Origin: Bacteroidia bacterium
Lineage (GTDB): Bacteria > Bacteroidota > Bacteroidia > B-17B0 > Aurantibacillaceae
Length of the DNA: 64,000 nt
Reading direction: 5' to 3'
Assembly: GCA_014378485.1 (NCBI GenBank)
Contig: JACMNO010000069.1
Location: forward strand, 1 to 64,000
Shown here: positions 33,907 to 43,613 of the stretch, piece by piece
How positions within the stretch are numbered: position 1 is the first letter of the stretch
How the letters are laid out: each line of letters starts with the position of its first letter
Position numbers and translations under genes: made by a program
The notes under the pieces: model-generated
The model's input: the letters and a program-made list of their open reading frames with translations, nothing else
The model's database searches: none
What the model was told of the DNA's origin: nothing

Positions 33907-34689
33907 TTATTTACTTGACCAATATGAAGATGTCGTTTTTGCATGATTTTTATAATATAATTCTTCCTCTGAAACCATTTGTGTATCTGTGTACCATGGC
34001 AAATGCTGAGCAGCGAGCTTCCCTCCTACCCTTATAGCAGCACATTCCTCGGCATTACCATGAGCCAGTGGCTTGTATAAAGCTAAGGTGGTATCAACCA
34101 AGGAATCATATACATTTTCAGAAAGGACTTTTTCCCAATTAACTTTTTCCCACTTCAACACATCATTTTTAAGTTTATAATGATCTGGCAGATCATCAAT
34201 TTTTAAAGCGACTCCTGCTTTTTCTTTAGCGGGATACTTTTTTAAATTTATATATAAATGATAAACAAAATCCTTGGGGCAATTATCCCCTAATAAAATA
34301 TCAGGGTCGGAATAAACATAATAGTTGTTTTTAAACTGTTTGAAAACATCTGTTTCCCATAAAGCTTTATAACCTACATTTTGCCTGAGAAAAATAACAT
34401 TCGCTTCCACCATTTTATAATAGTCCAGTAATGGCGGGTATGAACTGTCGTTGTCAAGAATATAAATATTTTTATAGCCTAAGGAATGAAGCTGATCAAC
34501 CATTAATTTTAAAAAGGTATAGCGGTTCCTGTTATTAATAATAATGGGTATTTCAAAACAATTTTCAGAAGTGATGATATGTTTAGGAAGTGATGCCCTC
34601 TTAATAAACCGGATCACTTTGGAGAAAGAATGAATGAGTCGTTTTTTTAAAACAAATAAAAATTCTTTTATAACATGATCATTTGACAT
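33907..34689 (-). CDS. GT-A-like glycosyltransferase of uncharacterised family
   Basis: A 260-aa protein that does not match GT2 closely. IIINNRNRYTFLKLMVDQL and IYILDNDSSYPPLLDYY resemble the nucleotide-binding half of a GT-A fold, and YVYSDPDILLGD gives a DxD-type metal site. The C-terminal IRVGGKLAAQHLPWY is a recognisable signature of a family found in bacterial polysaccharide clusters. It is probably a glycosyltransferase; donor and acceptor are unknown. It shares one base with the next gene upstream. Confidence 0.65.
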   Translation of the reverse strand: MSNDHVIKEFLFVLKKRLIHSFSKVIRFIKRASLPKHIITSENCFEIPIIINNRNRYTFLKLMVDQLHSLGYKNIYILDNDSSYPPLLDYYKMVEANVIFLRQNVGYKALWETDVFKQFKNNYYVYSDPDILLGDNCPKDFVYHLYINLKKYPAKEKAGVALKIDDLPDHYKLKNDVLKWEKVNWEKVLSENVYDSLVDTTLALYKPLAHGNAEECAAIRVGGKLAAQHLPWYTDTQMVSEEELYYKNHAKTTSSYWSSK

Positions 34690-35459
34690 TAAAAACTTTG
34701 TTTGCCCCTTAACTTTTGCATTGAATTTATAACTGAGGCATATCTACTTCTCGAAAAAGAGTTCTGCTTTTTCAAACTCTCATATATTATATCTGAAATG
34801 TTTATTTTCCAGGCTTTTTCTCTCTCCTGCAATTGCAGTTCATCCTGTGAAGAATCATTACTGATGCCGTTACCATCAAAAATAGTAATAAATTCATTAA
34901 TATATTCAGTCGTTACACCTGGTTTCAATAAACAGCGGATAAAAAATTCATAATCCCCTGTAATTTTAAATGATGTATTATACAATCCATGAATATCAAA
35001 TAAATCTGATCTTACAAACACACAAGGATGCCAAAACGTGCTGTTCAGCATAAAGTCAATATCAACTGATTCAGATGCAAAATGTTTTTCCTGCACACCA
35101 TTAGTATCCAAAATTAAATTCCCATAATAAAAAGATTTTCTACCTGATAAATATTTACTAATCCTTTCCAATACTTCAGGGCCAGCTAAAACATCACCAC
35201 TATTTAAAAACAACAGATAATCACCCCTTGCTTTTAAAATTCCTTTATTTTGGGCATCATAAATACCGGCATCTTTTTCAATGATCCACTGATCGATCCT
35301 ACTATTTTGCTTTATGATATTCGCACTTTCATCAGAAGAATTTCCATCAATTACAATAAACTCAAAATCTTTGAAAGATTGTGCAATAACACTGTCAACC
35401 GTTTTTTGCAAACCAACGGCATTGTTATAATTAATTGTTATGACGGATATCAAAGGCAT
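34689..35459 (-). CDS. Glycosyltransferase family 2 (WcaA-like)
   Basis: A 256-aa GT-A enzyme. LISVITINYNNAVGLQKTVDS begins just after Met, IVIDGNSSDES carries the first Asp, and LFLNSGDVL is the metal-binding region; TGDYEFFIRCLL follows as usual. The stop is 1 bp from the DegT aminotransferase region, in a continuous leftward unit. Confidence 0.9.
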   Translation of the reverse strand: MPLISVITINYNNAVGLQKTVDSVIAQSFKDFEFIVIDGNSSDESANIIKQNSRIDQWIIEKDAGIYDAQNKGILKARGDYLLFLNSGDVLAGPEVLERISKYLSGRKSFYYGNLILDTNGVQEKHFASESVDIDFMLNSTFWHPCVFVRSDLFDIHGLYNTSFKITGDYEFFIRCLLKPGVTTEYINEFITIFDGNGISNDSSQDELQLQEREKAWKINISDIIYESLKKQNSFSRSRYASVINSMQKLRGKQSF

Positions 35460-35460
35460 C

Positions 35461-36546
35461 TTAAAATGAATTCATAACATCAACCACTTTTTGGATTGTT
35501 TCTTTAGTGTGAAAATAAGAAATTGGCAGGCTCAATGTTGTCTGATGTATTTCTTCGGCTATCGGAGTTTTCTCTTGATCTAAAATGCCCTGCATAGCTT
35601 TTTGTTTGTTAGGTGCTACAGGATAATGAATCTCTGTTTTAATTTCATGTTTTAACAAATATTCTTTTAAAGCATCACGTTTAGGATGGCGAATATTGAA
35701 AATATGGTAAACATCATAGTGATCAGGATGCAATTGAGGTTTTATAAAATCGGAATTTAATCCGCTTAAATATACTGAGGCCAGTTCTCTCTTGTGATGA
35801 GTTATCTGTTCCATATATTTTAATTTCACAAGCAATAATGCTGCCTGTAATTCATCAAGTCTGGAATTTACTCCAACCACTTCATTGTAGTATTTTTCTT
35901 TTGAGCCATAATTTCTAAGAACTCTGATTTTATTTGCTAATTCTTCAACATTTGTTGTTATTGCTCCGGCATCTCCTAATGCGCCGAGGTTCTTTGTAGG
36001 ATAAAAACTATGAGCAGCAAAATCCCCAAAGCTACCTGATAACTTGTTTTTGTATTTTGCGCCATGGGATTGCGCACAATCCTCAATAACTTTTAAATTA
36101 TACTTTTTTGCAACAGCCAATATCGGTGCCATCTCACACACTTTACCGTATAAATGAACCACCATAATTGCTTTGGTTTTAGGTGTGATGGCTTGTTCCA
36201 ATAAAAGAGGATTAATATTATAAGTGGCAATATCAGGTTCAACTAAAACAGGCTTTAATCCATTGTCCACAATAGACAAGATTGTGGCAATATAGGTATT
36301 AGAAGGAACCAGGACTTCACTGCCTCTTTCAAATTTAAAAGAGCGTAATGATAAATTCAAAGCATCCAACCCATTGGCAACACCAATACAAAAATCTGCA
36401 TTACAATAAGTGGCAAACTGTTTTTCAAAATCCTTTACTTTATTTCCGAGGATATACCAACCACTTTCCAGTACTTCGCTGAAAGCCGCTTTATATTCTT
36501 CAAATAAAGGCTTATTTAAATTATTTAAATTTTCGTATTCAATCAT
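35461..36546 (-). CDS. fdtB: DegT/DnrJ sugar aminotransferase, FdtB-like
   Basis: A 361-aa PLP-dependent aminotransferase. The PLP lysine is in [18 protein letters not shown], and [15 protein letters not shown] and [16 protein letters not shown] are the conserved N-terminal blocks. The GLDAL and [13 protein letters not shown] forms are typical of dTDP-3-amino-3,6-dideoxyhexose transaminases (FdtB/QdtB). The neighbouring FdtA-like isomerase, overlapping by 4 bp, supports production of dTDP-Fuc3N or Qui3N. RmlA and RmlB, needed for the precursor, are not in the window. Confidence 0.85.
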   Translation of the reverse strand: MIEYENLNNLNKPLFEEYKAAFSEVLESGWYILGNKVKDFEKQFATYCNADFCIGVANGLDALNLSLRSFKFERGSEVLVPSNTYIATILSIVDNGLKPVLVEPDIATYNINPLLLEQAITPKTKAIMVVHLYGKVCEMAPILAVAKKYNLKVIEDCAQSHGAKYKNKLSGSFGDFAAHSFYPTKNLGALGDAGAITTNVEELANKIRVLRNYGSKEKYYNEVVGVNSRLDELQAALLLVKLKYMEQITHHKRELASVYLSGLNSDFIKPQLHPDHYDVYHIFNIRHPKRDALKEYLLKHEIKTEIHYPVAPNKQKAMQGILDQEKTPIAEEIHQTTLSLPISYFHTKETIQKVVDVMNSF

Positions 36547-36911
36547 TTATTATAAGGTTCAAAAATATAATCCGCTGAATCAAAATATTTCGATGCAAAA
36601 ACCATTAAAATACCATCTTTTGTAAAATCATACATGGTTTGCCAATCTAGGCGTTCAAGGATCAAACATTTAGATGGATTGTTTATCTCAAACACATCCT
36701 CAGAGACATTGTTGTTGTAATAAATTTTGCAGGAACCCTGAATACAATCCGCAGCCTCGATAGTTTTATGATGCCGATGGCCTCCTCTTATGGAATCATC
36801 AACGCCATAAATATAAAATACACGCTTGATATCAAAAGGTAATACCTTTTCAACAACTGTTAAATTTCCACGCGCATCTGTAAAAGTCCTTAGATCAATT
36901 AATTTAGCCAT
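36543..36911 (-). CDS. fdtA: dTDP-4-oxo-6-deoxyglucose 3,4-oxoisomerase (FdtA/QdtA-like cupin)
   Basis: A 122-aa single-cupin sugar isomerase. [18 protein letters not shown] and [12 protein letters not shown] are the N-terminal signatures, and RGGHRHHKT provides the His-rich active-site region. It shifts the keto group from C4 to C3, preparing the substrate of the FdtB-like transaminase next to it. The stop overlaps the aminotransferase start by 4 bp; its start overlaps the next upstream gene by 8 bp. FdtA (4-epimerising) and QdtA (retaining) cannot be told apart by eye. Confidence 0.85.
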   Translation of the reverse strand: MAKLIDLRTFTDARGNLTVVEKVLPFDIKRVFYIYGVDDSIRGGHRHHKTIEAADCIQGSCKIYYNNNVSEDVFEINNPSKCLILERLDWQTMYDFTKDGILMVFASKYFDSADYIFEPYNK

Positions 36912-37947
36912 TAATATTTATATAATGATGGTGTTTTATCCTATTAAGTGTTTTTTTTCCGTCAAGGTTTTTAAGTCCCTGTCTGATATCATAAAAATAC
37001 CATCTTAACAAAGATAAAAAATTAAAAGGTTTATCAGGTGAATTTTCTGAAGCACCATTTGAATTAAAAACATAGCCTGTATGTTCGTGTACCTTTTCTG
37101 ACACTATAGCCAGCGCATGAAGATAAGGCTTATAAAATAATCCGAAGGTATCAGTGGTCATTTCGTATGTATCACCTGTCAGTAAACTGATATTGTTCTT
37201 ATAAATCTTTAACCCATGGAAATGAAAAAACACGGCTTCAAATTCATTCCCACTTTTTAATTCTTTTCCTGTTATTTTATCACCAGACAGATGAAATTCA
37301 TATTGCTGAATATTCCATGGTGCCAGTCCTCCTCCTAAATGCTCTAAAACATGAACGTTTTTAAATCTCGTTGTCCAGTCGTCCAGGTATTTCTGATCAC
37401 CAAACTTTCCATCTTCTGCCCGTGCATAACACCATTCAATGCATGACTCCCGCCAATAATTAACAGCCTTCATTCCTTCTTTATCATTTTTAAAACCAAC
37501 AAACTGTACGCAATAGTTACCACTGATAAGACTTTGATCGTACTCAGAAGTATAACGGTGTTCTGTAATTAACACAGATTTTGCCCCCCATTCATCAAAC
37601 AATACCTGAGGGTTGGAATAAAAACGCATATCGGCATCAACATAAACACAGTGATCTAATTTAAATGTATTGATAGCGTATAAAACAGTTGAAGCCGTGC
37701 AGGTCCAGCAATACTCACCTCCTGAGCGGCTATATTTTATTGAAAGCAATTTCTCATCTTCAAATTGCTCCAAGGAAATGGCTGTTAGATTTTTTTGTGG
37801 GAACCTGTGAAAATAATTATAAGTAATATCATCAAAGGCAACTACATATAAATGGGAATTTGGACAATGTTTTTGTAATGACTGATACATTACCAAACCT
37901 CTTGATAAATAATTAGAATTAAAAAGGGTAACAAAATTAAGTTTCAT
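36904..37947 (-). CDS. Putative glycosyltransferase (GT8-like fold)
   Basis: A 347-aa protein. FVTLFNSNYLSRGLVMYQSL at the N-terminus and the metal-binding CVYVDADMRFYSNP (DxD near residue 97) place it in the nucleotide-diphospho-sugar transferase superfamily, close to GT8-type enzymes. WNIQQYEFHLSGDKI and FFHFHGLKI are conserved in related polysaccharide-cluster proteins. It probably transfers a hexose; no closer assignment is possible. It is packed between fdtA and an FkbM gene. Confidence 0.72.
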   Translation of the reverse strand: MKLNFVTLFNSNYLSRGLVMYQSLQKHCPNSHLYVVAFDDITYNYFHRFPQKNLTAISLEQFEDEKLLSIKYSRSGGEYCWTCTASTVLYAINTFKLDHCVYVDADMRFYSNPQVLFDEWGAKSVLITEHRYTSEYDQSLISGNYCVQFVGFKNDKEGMKAVNYWRESCIEWCYARAEDGKFGDQKYLDDWTTRFKNVHVLEHLGGGLAPWNIQQYEFHLSGDKITGKELKSGNEFEAVFFHFHGLKIYKNNISLLTGDTYEMTTDTFGLFYKPYLHALAIVSEKVHEHTGYVFNSNGASENSPDKPFNFLSLLRWYFYDIRQGLKNLDGKKTLNRIKHHHYINING

Positions 37948-37950
37948 TGT

Positions 37951-38877
37951 TTAAAACAGCCTTGATTTTATTCTTTTAATTAAAGATGGAGGTTTAGGCA
38001 TTTGAGTTATTTCGTTTAACATTAATCTTTCTATTTTAGTTAACAATGATTTATCTAATATGCCTTCTAATTTAACACAGATATCTAAAACAAAACCATA
38101 TTGTTTTTTAATTAAACAAAATACAATGGATGCCAACAACTCTCTTTTGTGCAATTTCGCACAGGTATTGACGTATGAAAATTCTGCCCAACAAGAACTT
38201 ACTCTTAAATTTAAATTTGGGGATGTTAAATTATACTTATTTCTTGCAGCTACACTAATACGTTGAGTTCCTTTAACGTCGCAATCCGACATCCAAAAAG
38301 GTAATTTCTCCATATAAGTAAGCATATCGGCAATTTTATCCTCTCCTTCATAAGCGTCAATAAATCCCGGTTCAAATTCAGCAACAATTGTATTTTCCTG
38401 TATTGATTGAGGAAGATTTTTAAATAACCGCAAATCTATTCCCTGTGAATCTGTTTTAAACCAATCAACATAGGTTATCTGTTTTTCACTAATAACTGTC
38501 TTTAATGATTTGTTATCTAAATCTATCTCTTTATCAATTTCAAACAAATTATTGAAAAACCAATTAGATAGTTCTTTATCTATAGGTTTTAAAGCGCTGG
38601 AACAGTAGGGCGATTTAGTTAAATAAAATTTTGTTTTAGAATCTTCTTTATCAGATACTATTGCATTAATTAAGTACAACTTTTTAAAACCCGAATTATC
38701 AGTATTTGTGTTAAAGTCTCTGCTATCTGCATCAAAAGCAATGCAATATGAATATTTCGCAATATCTTTCCACTCAGCATGAACCTGGCCAGAAGCACCA
38801 ATATCAATTAACACAAGTGGTTTTTCAACGAACTCAGGAAGTTCTAAAATTTTATTTATTAAAGTATTATATGTCAT
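37951..38877 (-). CDS. FkbM-type methyltransferase, divergent
   Basis: A 308-aa protein with VLIDIGASGQVHAEW as an altered motif I and WFKTDSQGIDLRLFK in place of the usual FkbM LKIDVEGxE block, so it is a divergent member. VAEFEPGFIDAY also fits the family. The replacement of DVEGAE by DSQGID suggests a different acceptor or an altered active site. It overlaps the TIGR04325-type methyltransferase by 11 bp. Confidence 0.7.
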   Translation of the reverse strand: MTYNTLINKILELPEFVEKPLVLIDIGASGQVHAEWKDIAKYSYCIAFDADSRDFNTNTDNSGFKKLYLINAIVSDKEDSKTKFYLTKSPYCSSALKPIDKELSNWFFNNLFEIDKEIDLDNKSLKTVISEKQITYVDWFKTDSQGIDLRLFKNLPQSIQENTIVAEFEPGFIDAYEGEDKIADMLTYMEKLPFWMSDCDVKGTQRISVAARNKYNLTSPNLNLRVSSCWAEFSYVNTCAKLHKRELLASIVFCLIKKQYGFVLDICVKLEGILDKSLLTKIERLMLNEITQMPKPPSLIKRIKSRLF

Positions 38878-39679
38878 TTATTTTAAAAAGTAGTGCTTTA
38901 AAGTAAGCGGTTTTTTTATCTATTTTAATTGAAATATTTCCATAAGGAAAATATTCTGATTGAAGCGAATATTTTTTTGACATAAAATTTGTCACATTAT
39001 TTTTGTTTAAAACCCAACAAGGATAAGATGCTTCGTAAATTGTTGGAGGCACCGTTTGTAAAGTTAAAATATCATTTTGGTAATCGGTAAAAATAGTTTT
39101 ATCTATTAAAATAAAATTAAAATTATGACTAAATATGTTGTTCAATAATTGGTATGGGCTTTCAAAATACGAGATTACACTAGAAAGAATTACTATATTT
39201 ATTTTATTATTTAATAAACATTCTTCAATAGTAGGGTAAAACTTTAATTGTTCAGTTTCTAATTCTTTTTTACCGAAATCAACAAAATGTGCCTGTTCCA
39301 CAATATTCCATTTTAAATCACTTATATCATCAAACTTGGATTTGTATTGATAGTATAAACTTCCTAATGCCCCGCCAAAATCCAGAACATTAAGTGTATT
39401 ACTATTTTCTTTAGCTACTTCATTAATTATTTTCAAAAAATATTCACTATAATCTTCTTCATAAAAAAGCACACTATCTCTTTCAAATAAAGCTTTACCA
39501 AGCTTTACAGCCAAACTACTCTGTTTTACTTTTTCAAAAATGATGTTATCATCATATCCTTTACAAAGTTTATTCACTTCGCTCCAATTACTGTAATTAC
39601 CAGACCAGCCATAGGCTTTATCAGTTTCGTTTTTTTTATAAAACAAACGATTAAATATTTTATTCAAGTAATTATTCAA
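38867..39679 (-). CDS. TIGR04325-family methyltransferase
   Basis: A 270-aa putative SAM-dependent methyltransferase. YGWSGNYSNWSEVNKLCKGY is the diagnostic N-terminal region, NVLDFGGALGSLYYQYK is motif I, and NIVILSSVISYFESPY the later core. The C-terminal SYPCWVLNKNN block is also typical. Members cluster with LPS and exopolysaccharide genes and probably act on a sugar. An 85-bp gap separates it from the upstream CgeB-like gene. Confidence 0.82.
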   Translation of the reverse strand: MNNYLNKIFNRLFYKKNETDKAYGWSGNYSNWSEVNKLCKGYDDNIIFEKVKQSSLAVKLGKALFERDSVLFYEEDYSEYFLKIINEVAKENSNTLNVLDFGGALGSLYYQYKSKFDDISDLKWNIVEQAHFVDFGKKELETEQLKFYPTIEECLLNNKINIVILSSVISYFESPYQLLNNIFSHNFNFILIDKTIFTDYQNDILTLQTVPPTIYEASYPCWVLNKNNVTNFMSKKYSLQSEYFPYGNISIKIDKKTAYFKALLFKINDI

Positions 39680-39764
39680 TGAATTTAAAGTATTGGTTAT
39701 TTCATTATCTCAATAGCAATAGTGAGTTTAATTTACAGCTTTATTTTTTGTTTACGTAAAACAG

Positions 39765-40856
39765 TTATATTAATTTCTTAATAAAATCTGTCATTTGAAT
39801 AGTATAATTTGTATAATTATACTCTTTTAAAGTTCTTTTTTGGGCATTTAAACCGATTTCTTTTGTCACTATAGGATTTTGTAAATAATAATTTAATTTT
39901 TCAACAGCTTCTGGCAATGTTTTATAAGTAATAATTTCTTTATCAGGTTCAAATAAAGAAGTGATGTTATTTCCAAAATCGTTTAATAAAGCCGTTGCTA
40001 CACCAGTAGCTTCAAACATACGCATATTACCAACATTACCTTTTAGCAAATCTTCATGAATGTTAAAACTGATTAATGAATCGTGCAAAGTTTGATACAT
40101 TTCAAGCCCCCACAATTCTCCTCTATGTTTTTTTCTGATCCGGGAATATGTATCTTTTTTAATTATTCTTTTAAATATATTTTTTGGTAAGTTTGGCAAA
40201 CCATACCCCCATATTTTTATATCGGTTGTTTTACATAAATAGTTTAATGCCTCCCAGCGATTTTTATGAACATCACTAATCCCACCTATAAATGAAAAAG
40301 GAATAGACTTATGGTTATCTTTTAAGCGCTCAATTATTCGATAATCAAAGGCTGGCAACATATATTCAGCATTTAATCCTGATTTTATAAATTTAGTTTT
40401 ATAATGTTGTGTAGAAGTTAAAATTAAATTTACGCTATTGAGGTTTGGTAATGTGTTAAACGGAAAAGATACCCATGCAACTATTAATTTAACTGTTTTT
40501 TTTATAGTATCTAAAAATATAGAGCTATGGTTTTGAATACTTTCTGTATAAAATACATCGGGTTTCATTTTTTTTGTTTGCTCTAAAACTATTTTTTCCT
40601 GCCAGTTATTTTCCTCTATATTTCCAATATTTTCTGAAGCCCATTTTTTTTGCAAAATCTCAAAATTTTGAATAATAATTGAAGCTTCATTTCCATATGT
40701 TTTTGAATAAAAATAAATAGATCCTGTATCGGCATACAGCTCATCTAAAATTAAATTCAAGGATTCTTGATAAGATAAATCCAAAAAAAAATTATATTTA
40801 TTGCACAAAGCATCAATAAAAGGCGGATAATATGAAGTAAGAAAGCAAATTTTCAT
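39765..40856 (-). CDS. Glycosyltransferase, CgeB-like
   Basis: A 363-aa GT-B-like protein. SFIGGISDVHKNRWEALNYL and KIWGYGLPNLPKN correspond to the start of the donor domain, and FNIHEDLLKGNVGNMRMFEATGVATALL to the conserved nucleotide-binding region of CgeB and related transferases. The N-terminal half is poorly conserved and rich in aromatic residues. It is followed by a run of A/T and the TIGR04325 gene. Substrates are unknown. Confidence 0.78.
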   Translation of the reverse strand: MKICFLTSYYPPFIDALCNKYNFFLDLSYQESLNLILDELYADTGSIYFYSKTYGNEASIIIQNFEILQKKWASENIGNIEENNWQEKIVLEQTKKMKPDVFYTESIQNHSSIFLDTIKKTVKLIVAWVSFPFNTLPNLNSVNLILTSTQHYKTKFIKSGLNAEYMLPAFDYRIIERLKDNHKSIPFSFIGGISDVHKNRWEALNYLCKTTDIKIWGYGLPNLPKNIFKRIIKKDTYSRIRKKHRGELWGLEMYQTLHDSLISFNIHEDLLKGNVGNMRMFEATGVATALLNDFGNNITSLFEPDKEIITYKTLPEAVEKLNYYLQNPIVTKEIGLNAQKRTLKEYNYTNYTIQMTDFIKKLI

Positions 40857-40863
40857 GGTTTTT

Positions 40864-41892
40864 TTATAAAATTAAGTGAAAGTTTTTAAAAAAACCATTA
40901 GGACTCAAATATTCCACATACAATCTTCTGTTACTTTCCTGAATTCCCTTTAATTGTACATCACTTTTGTTTTTATGAAAATTTAAAACAATACTATCAA
41001 TCTTACTAGCATCTTTTTCTTCAATCCACACCATATGTTTCTTCCAGTCAATCAAATAATCAAAAGGTAAAACGCTATCCGTATTTATAAATATTGGAAT
41101 TCTGCCGCAACTTAAAACTTCATACAACCTATAAGAAAAATTACCTGCTCCTCTTACAACAATAGCATACATTGAATCAATCATATTTTGAGCATAATCC
41201 AACCTTGCTTTGTTTTTATCAGCTATTCCGCTGGCCCAAAATCCATCTCTGAACAAAAATTGAACTTTTATTTTTTTATTTTTTAATAACTTTCTACATG
41301 CCAAACCTCTTAATAATCTAGCATTAGAATCATTATCTAGCTTTCTATTAAACAAAAAAGCTTTTATAGTTTGTACAAAACTTCTATGAAGATAATCTAT
41401 ATACCCACAATAAGAAATTGTTGGCTTAACATCTTTTGATATATATATAACCTTTTGGTTTGGAAAATATTTAGCAAAATCAACACTCCATCCAGGCAAA
41501 GCAAAAACATTTTTACTTCTGGTGCTTTCGTAAAATGAAGTTCTGAAAACAATTGTATTTTTTATATCAATAATAGTATCATCGTCTGAATTAAAAAATA
41601 AGAGTATTTTTTTATGATAATTTTCAGCTTTTGCTAAAAACGATTGAATTGGAATCTGATAGATTGTTTCAAAAGAATATCCAAACGGTAACAGAAAAAA
41701 ATCGCACTCATTAGGATCTTTAACAAAATCAATATAATCAGAATACGAATTAACAAAATCGTCGAACCTATCTGCATCAGGGTCGCCCTCTAATTTTAAA
41801 TAATTGCCAAGTAACGGAAATAACAAAAAAGTATGCGTATTTGGATATAGCAAAATTTGAGGCTCAGTATATAACTTTATTTTTATAGCCAT
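40864..41892 (-). CDS. Exostosin-family glycosyltransferase
   Basis: A 342-aa protein of the exostosin-like GT family. The signature is AGNFSYRLYEVLSCGRIPIFI near residue 250, followed by DSVLPFDYLIDWKKHMVWIEE. Eukaryotic exostosins make heparan sulfate, but bacterial ones occur in varied polysaccharide clusters. It is 1 bp overlapped with the upstream membrane protein and 7 bp from the CgeB-like gene. Donor unknown. Confidence 0.85.
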   Translation of the reverse strand: MAIKIKLYTEPQILLYPNTHTFLLFPLLGNYLKLEGDPDADRFDDFVNSYSDYIDFVKDPNECDFFLLPFGYSFETIYQIPIQSFLAKAENYHKKILLFFNSDDDTIIDIKNTIVFRTSFYESTRSKNVFALPGWSVDFAKYFPNQKVIYISKDVKPTISYCGYIDYLHRSFVQTIKAFLFNRKLDNDSNARLLRGLACRKLLKNKKIKVQFLFRDGFWASGIADKNKARLDYAQNMIDSMYAIVVRGAGNFSYRLYEVLSCGRIPIFINTDSVLPFDYLIDWKKHMVWIEEKDASKIDSIVLNFHKNKSDVQLKGIQESNRRLYVEYLSPNGFFKNFHLIL

Positions 41893-43613
41893 TATACTTT
41901 TTTATAAAAGTACACAGTTTCCTTGGCTGACAAAAATGTATAAATGTATTTTAATTTATAATTATTACCTAAATATATGCCATACTGCTCAAACATTTTA
42001 TTAAATTCCGGATTATTATAAACTGTACTTGGAATAATAATAAGTTCGAATGAATTATTAAAATTTTCTCTAGTAAGTATATACTTATTAATTTCAATAT
42101 TTTGCACTGCATCAGAAAGTGGGGTTTCTGGAAATAATTTTTTATTAGAAATATAATATAATCCCATATAATTAAAAAACGTAACAATTTTTTTATTGGA
42201 GGAGCTTAGTTTATTTATTGCCAAATTTAAGGTGGTGTAGTCTATAAATTTCTCCCTACTTTCATAAATACCATCAATGGAAGGATGAAAATAAATTGGC
42301 ATATTTTTTTTCAATAAACTGGTTTGTCGATATGGTGTTTTAACAGCACCATAATAATTAACTGAAAAAATAAATCCACAAACAAAAAGAGTAGTTAATG
42401 AAAGGTAGTAGTTATCAATTTTACTATTATAAAAAAACAAAATGATAGCACCGCTCATACTAAAGCACATAGTTTGTGAGGTTGTATAATAAAATTGGTT
42501 ATTAGTACCAAGCATTAGAGCCAATGGCATTAAAATTAGTAATATTGAAATAATATTAGTTTCTGAAAACTGAAAGAGTTTGTTATAGTAATGTGGATTA
42601 AAGAACAAATAAATAAATATATTAAACAATAACAAACTTCCAACTATAAAATCATTATAAAGCGTTTGGCTATTGCCTTTAAAAAACCAAACAGCAACAC
42701 TAAAATTTATAAAAAGAGGAATATAAAGCCATATCTGTCTTTTCGATTTATTAAATTTTTTAATTACAGCAGTTAACAGCGCTATAAATAAGAGATAATT
42801 AAAATAACCCAGCTCGCTACATAAATTAAAAAAATATTTAAATTGGTTTAAATAATTATCAGTACTCATATGTTTAACATCAAACAAGGCAATTTTGTAG
42901 TTATTTATAATATGAAGTAATTGCGGATAATCATGAATAAATATTAAATAAGAAAGTCCTATTCCTATAAAAAACAGGGATATCTTTATAAGCCAATAAG
43001 TTCTATTAAATAAAACATTAACCATTCCGTAAACAGCTACCATTATAATAGAATTTGGAAATTTTACCAGAAATAAACAAAATACAAAAAAACCGATTCC
43101 TAAAGCCGAAAACAATTGAATGTTTTTTGTTTTATAAGTAAGTTCAAACAGGATTAATGAAAATCCCAATAAACTCAAGATTAATGTCCATGTATTGTAC
43201 GATAAAGTCATCGGCAAATAATCGTAATTAACAAATGAACCCATCATTAAAATAACAAAAACAAAAACATTATGACTAAATGATAAAACGATGTTTTTAT
43301 GTTGTAAATAGTTTATCAAACTAAAAACAAAAATCGCAACAGCAATAATCTGATAAATTAATTTGGCTATTCTTAAATTAATTATGGTGCAATTACCAAA
43401 ACATGCAAATTTATTAAGAACACCAAAATTTTGCGTCAAGTAAATTTCAGAATTATAATGATCTGAAAAATACAGATAAAAAGTTTCATCTGAAAGTTCA
43501 AACCCTTTATTGGCAAAATATATAGCCATCATTATAAAAACCAATAATGCGCTTAAACACAGAGCAACTGAAAAAACTATTAGTAAAGATTTGTTTTTTA
43601 GCGGATTGACCAT
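41892..43613 (-). CDS. Polytopic membrane protein, possible GT-C enzyme
   Basis: A 573-aa integral membrane protein with about 11-13 hydrophobic segments, beginning SLLIVFSVALCLSALLVFIMM. The segment after the first helix has FELSDETFYLYFSDHYN, an acidic first-loop arrangement like the GT-C glycosyltransferases that use polyprenyl-phosphate sugars. The C-terminal ~120 residues are hydrophilic and probably periplasmic. No exact family is recognised; a polymerase or flippase is an alternative. It overlaps wzt by 16 bp, so it is part of the export operon. Confidence 0.6.
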   Translation of the reverse strand: MVNPLKNKSLLIVFSVALCLSALLVFIMMAIYFANKGFELSDETFYLYFSDHYNSEIYLTQNFGVLNKFACFGNCTIINLRIAKLIYQIIAVAIFVFSLINYLQHKNIVLSFSHNVFVFVILMMGSFVNYDYLPMTLSYNTWTLILSLLGFSLILFELTYKTKNIQLFSALGIGFFVFCLFLVKFPNSIIMVAVYGMVNVLFNRTYWLIKISLFFIGIGLSYLIFIHDYPQLLHIINNYKIALFDVKHMSTDNYLNQFKYFFNLCSELGYFNYLLFIALLTAVIKKFNKSKRQIWLYIPLFINFSVAVWFFKGNSQTLYNDFIVGSLLLFNIFIYLFFNPHYYNKLFQFSETNIISILLILMPLALMLGTNNQFYYTTSQTMCFSMSGAIILFFYNSKIDNYYLSLTTLFVCGFIFSVNYYGAVKTPYRQTSLLKKNMPIYFHPSIDGIYESREKFIDYTTLNLAINKLSSSNKKIVTFFNYMGLYYISNKKLFPETPLSDAVQNIEINKYILTRENFNNSFELIIIPSTVYNNPEFNKMFEQYGIYLGNNYKLKYIYTFLSAKETVYFYKKV

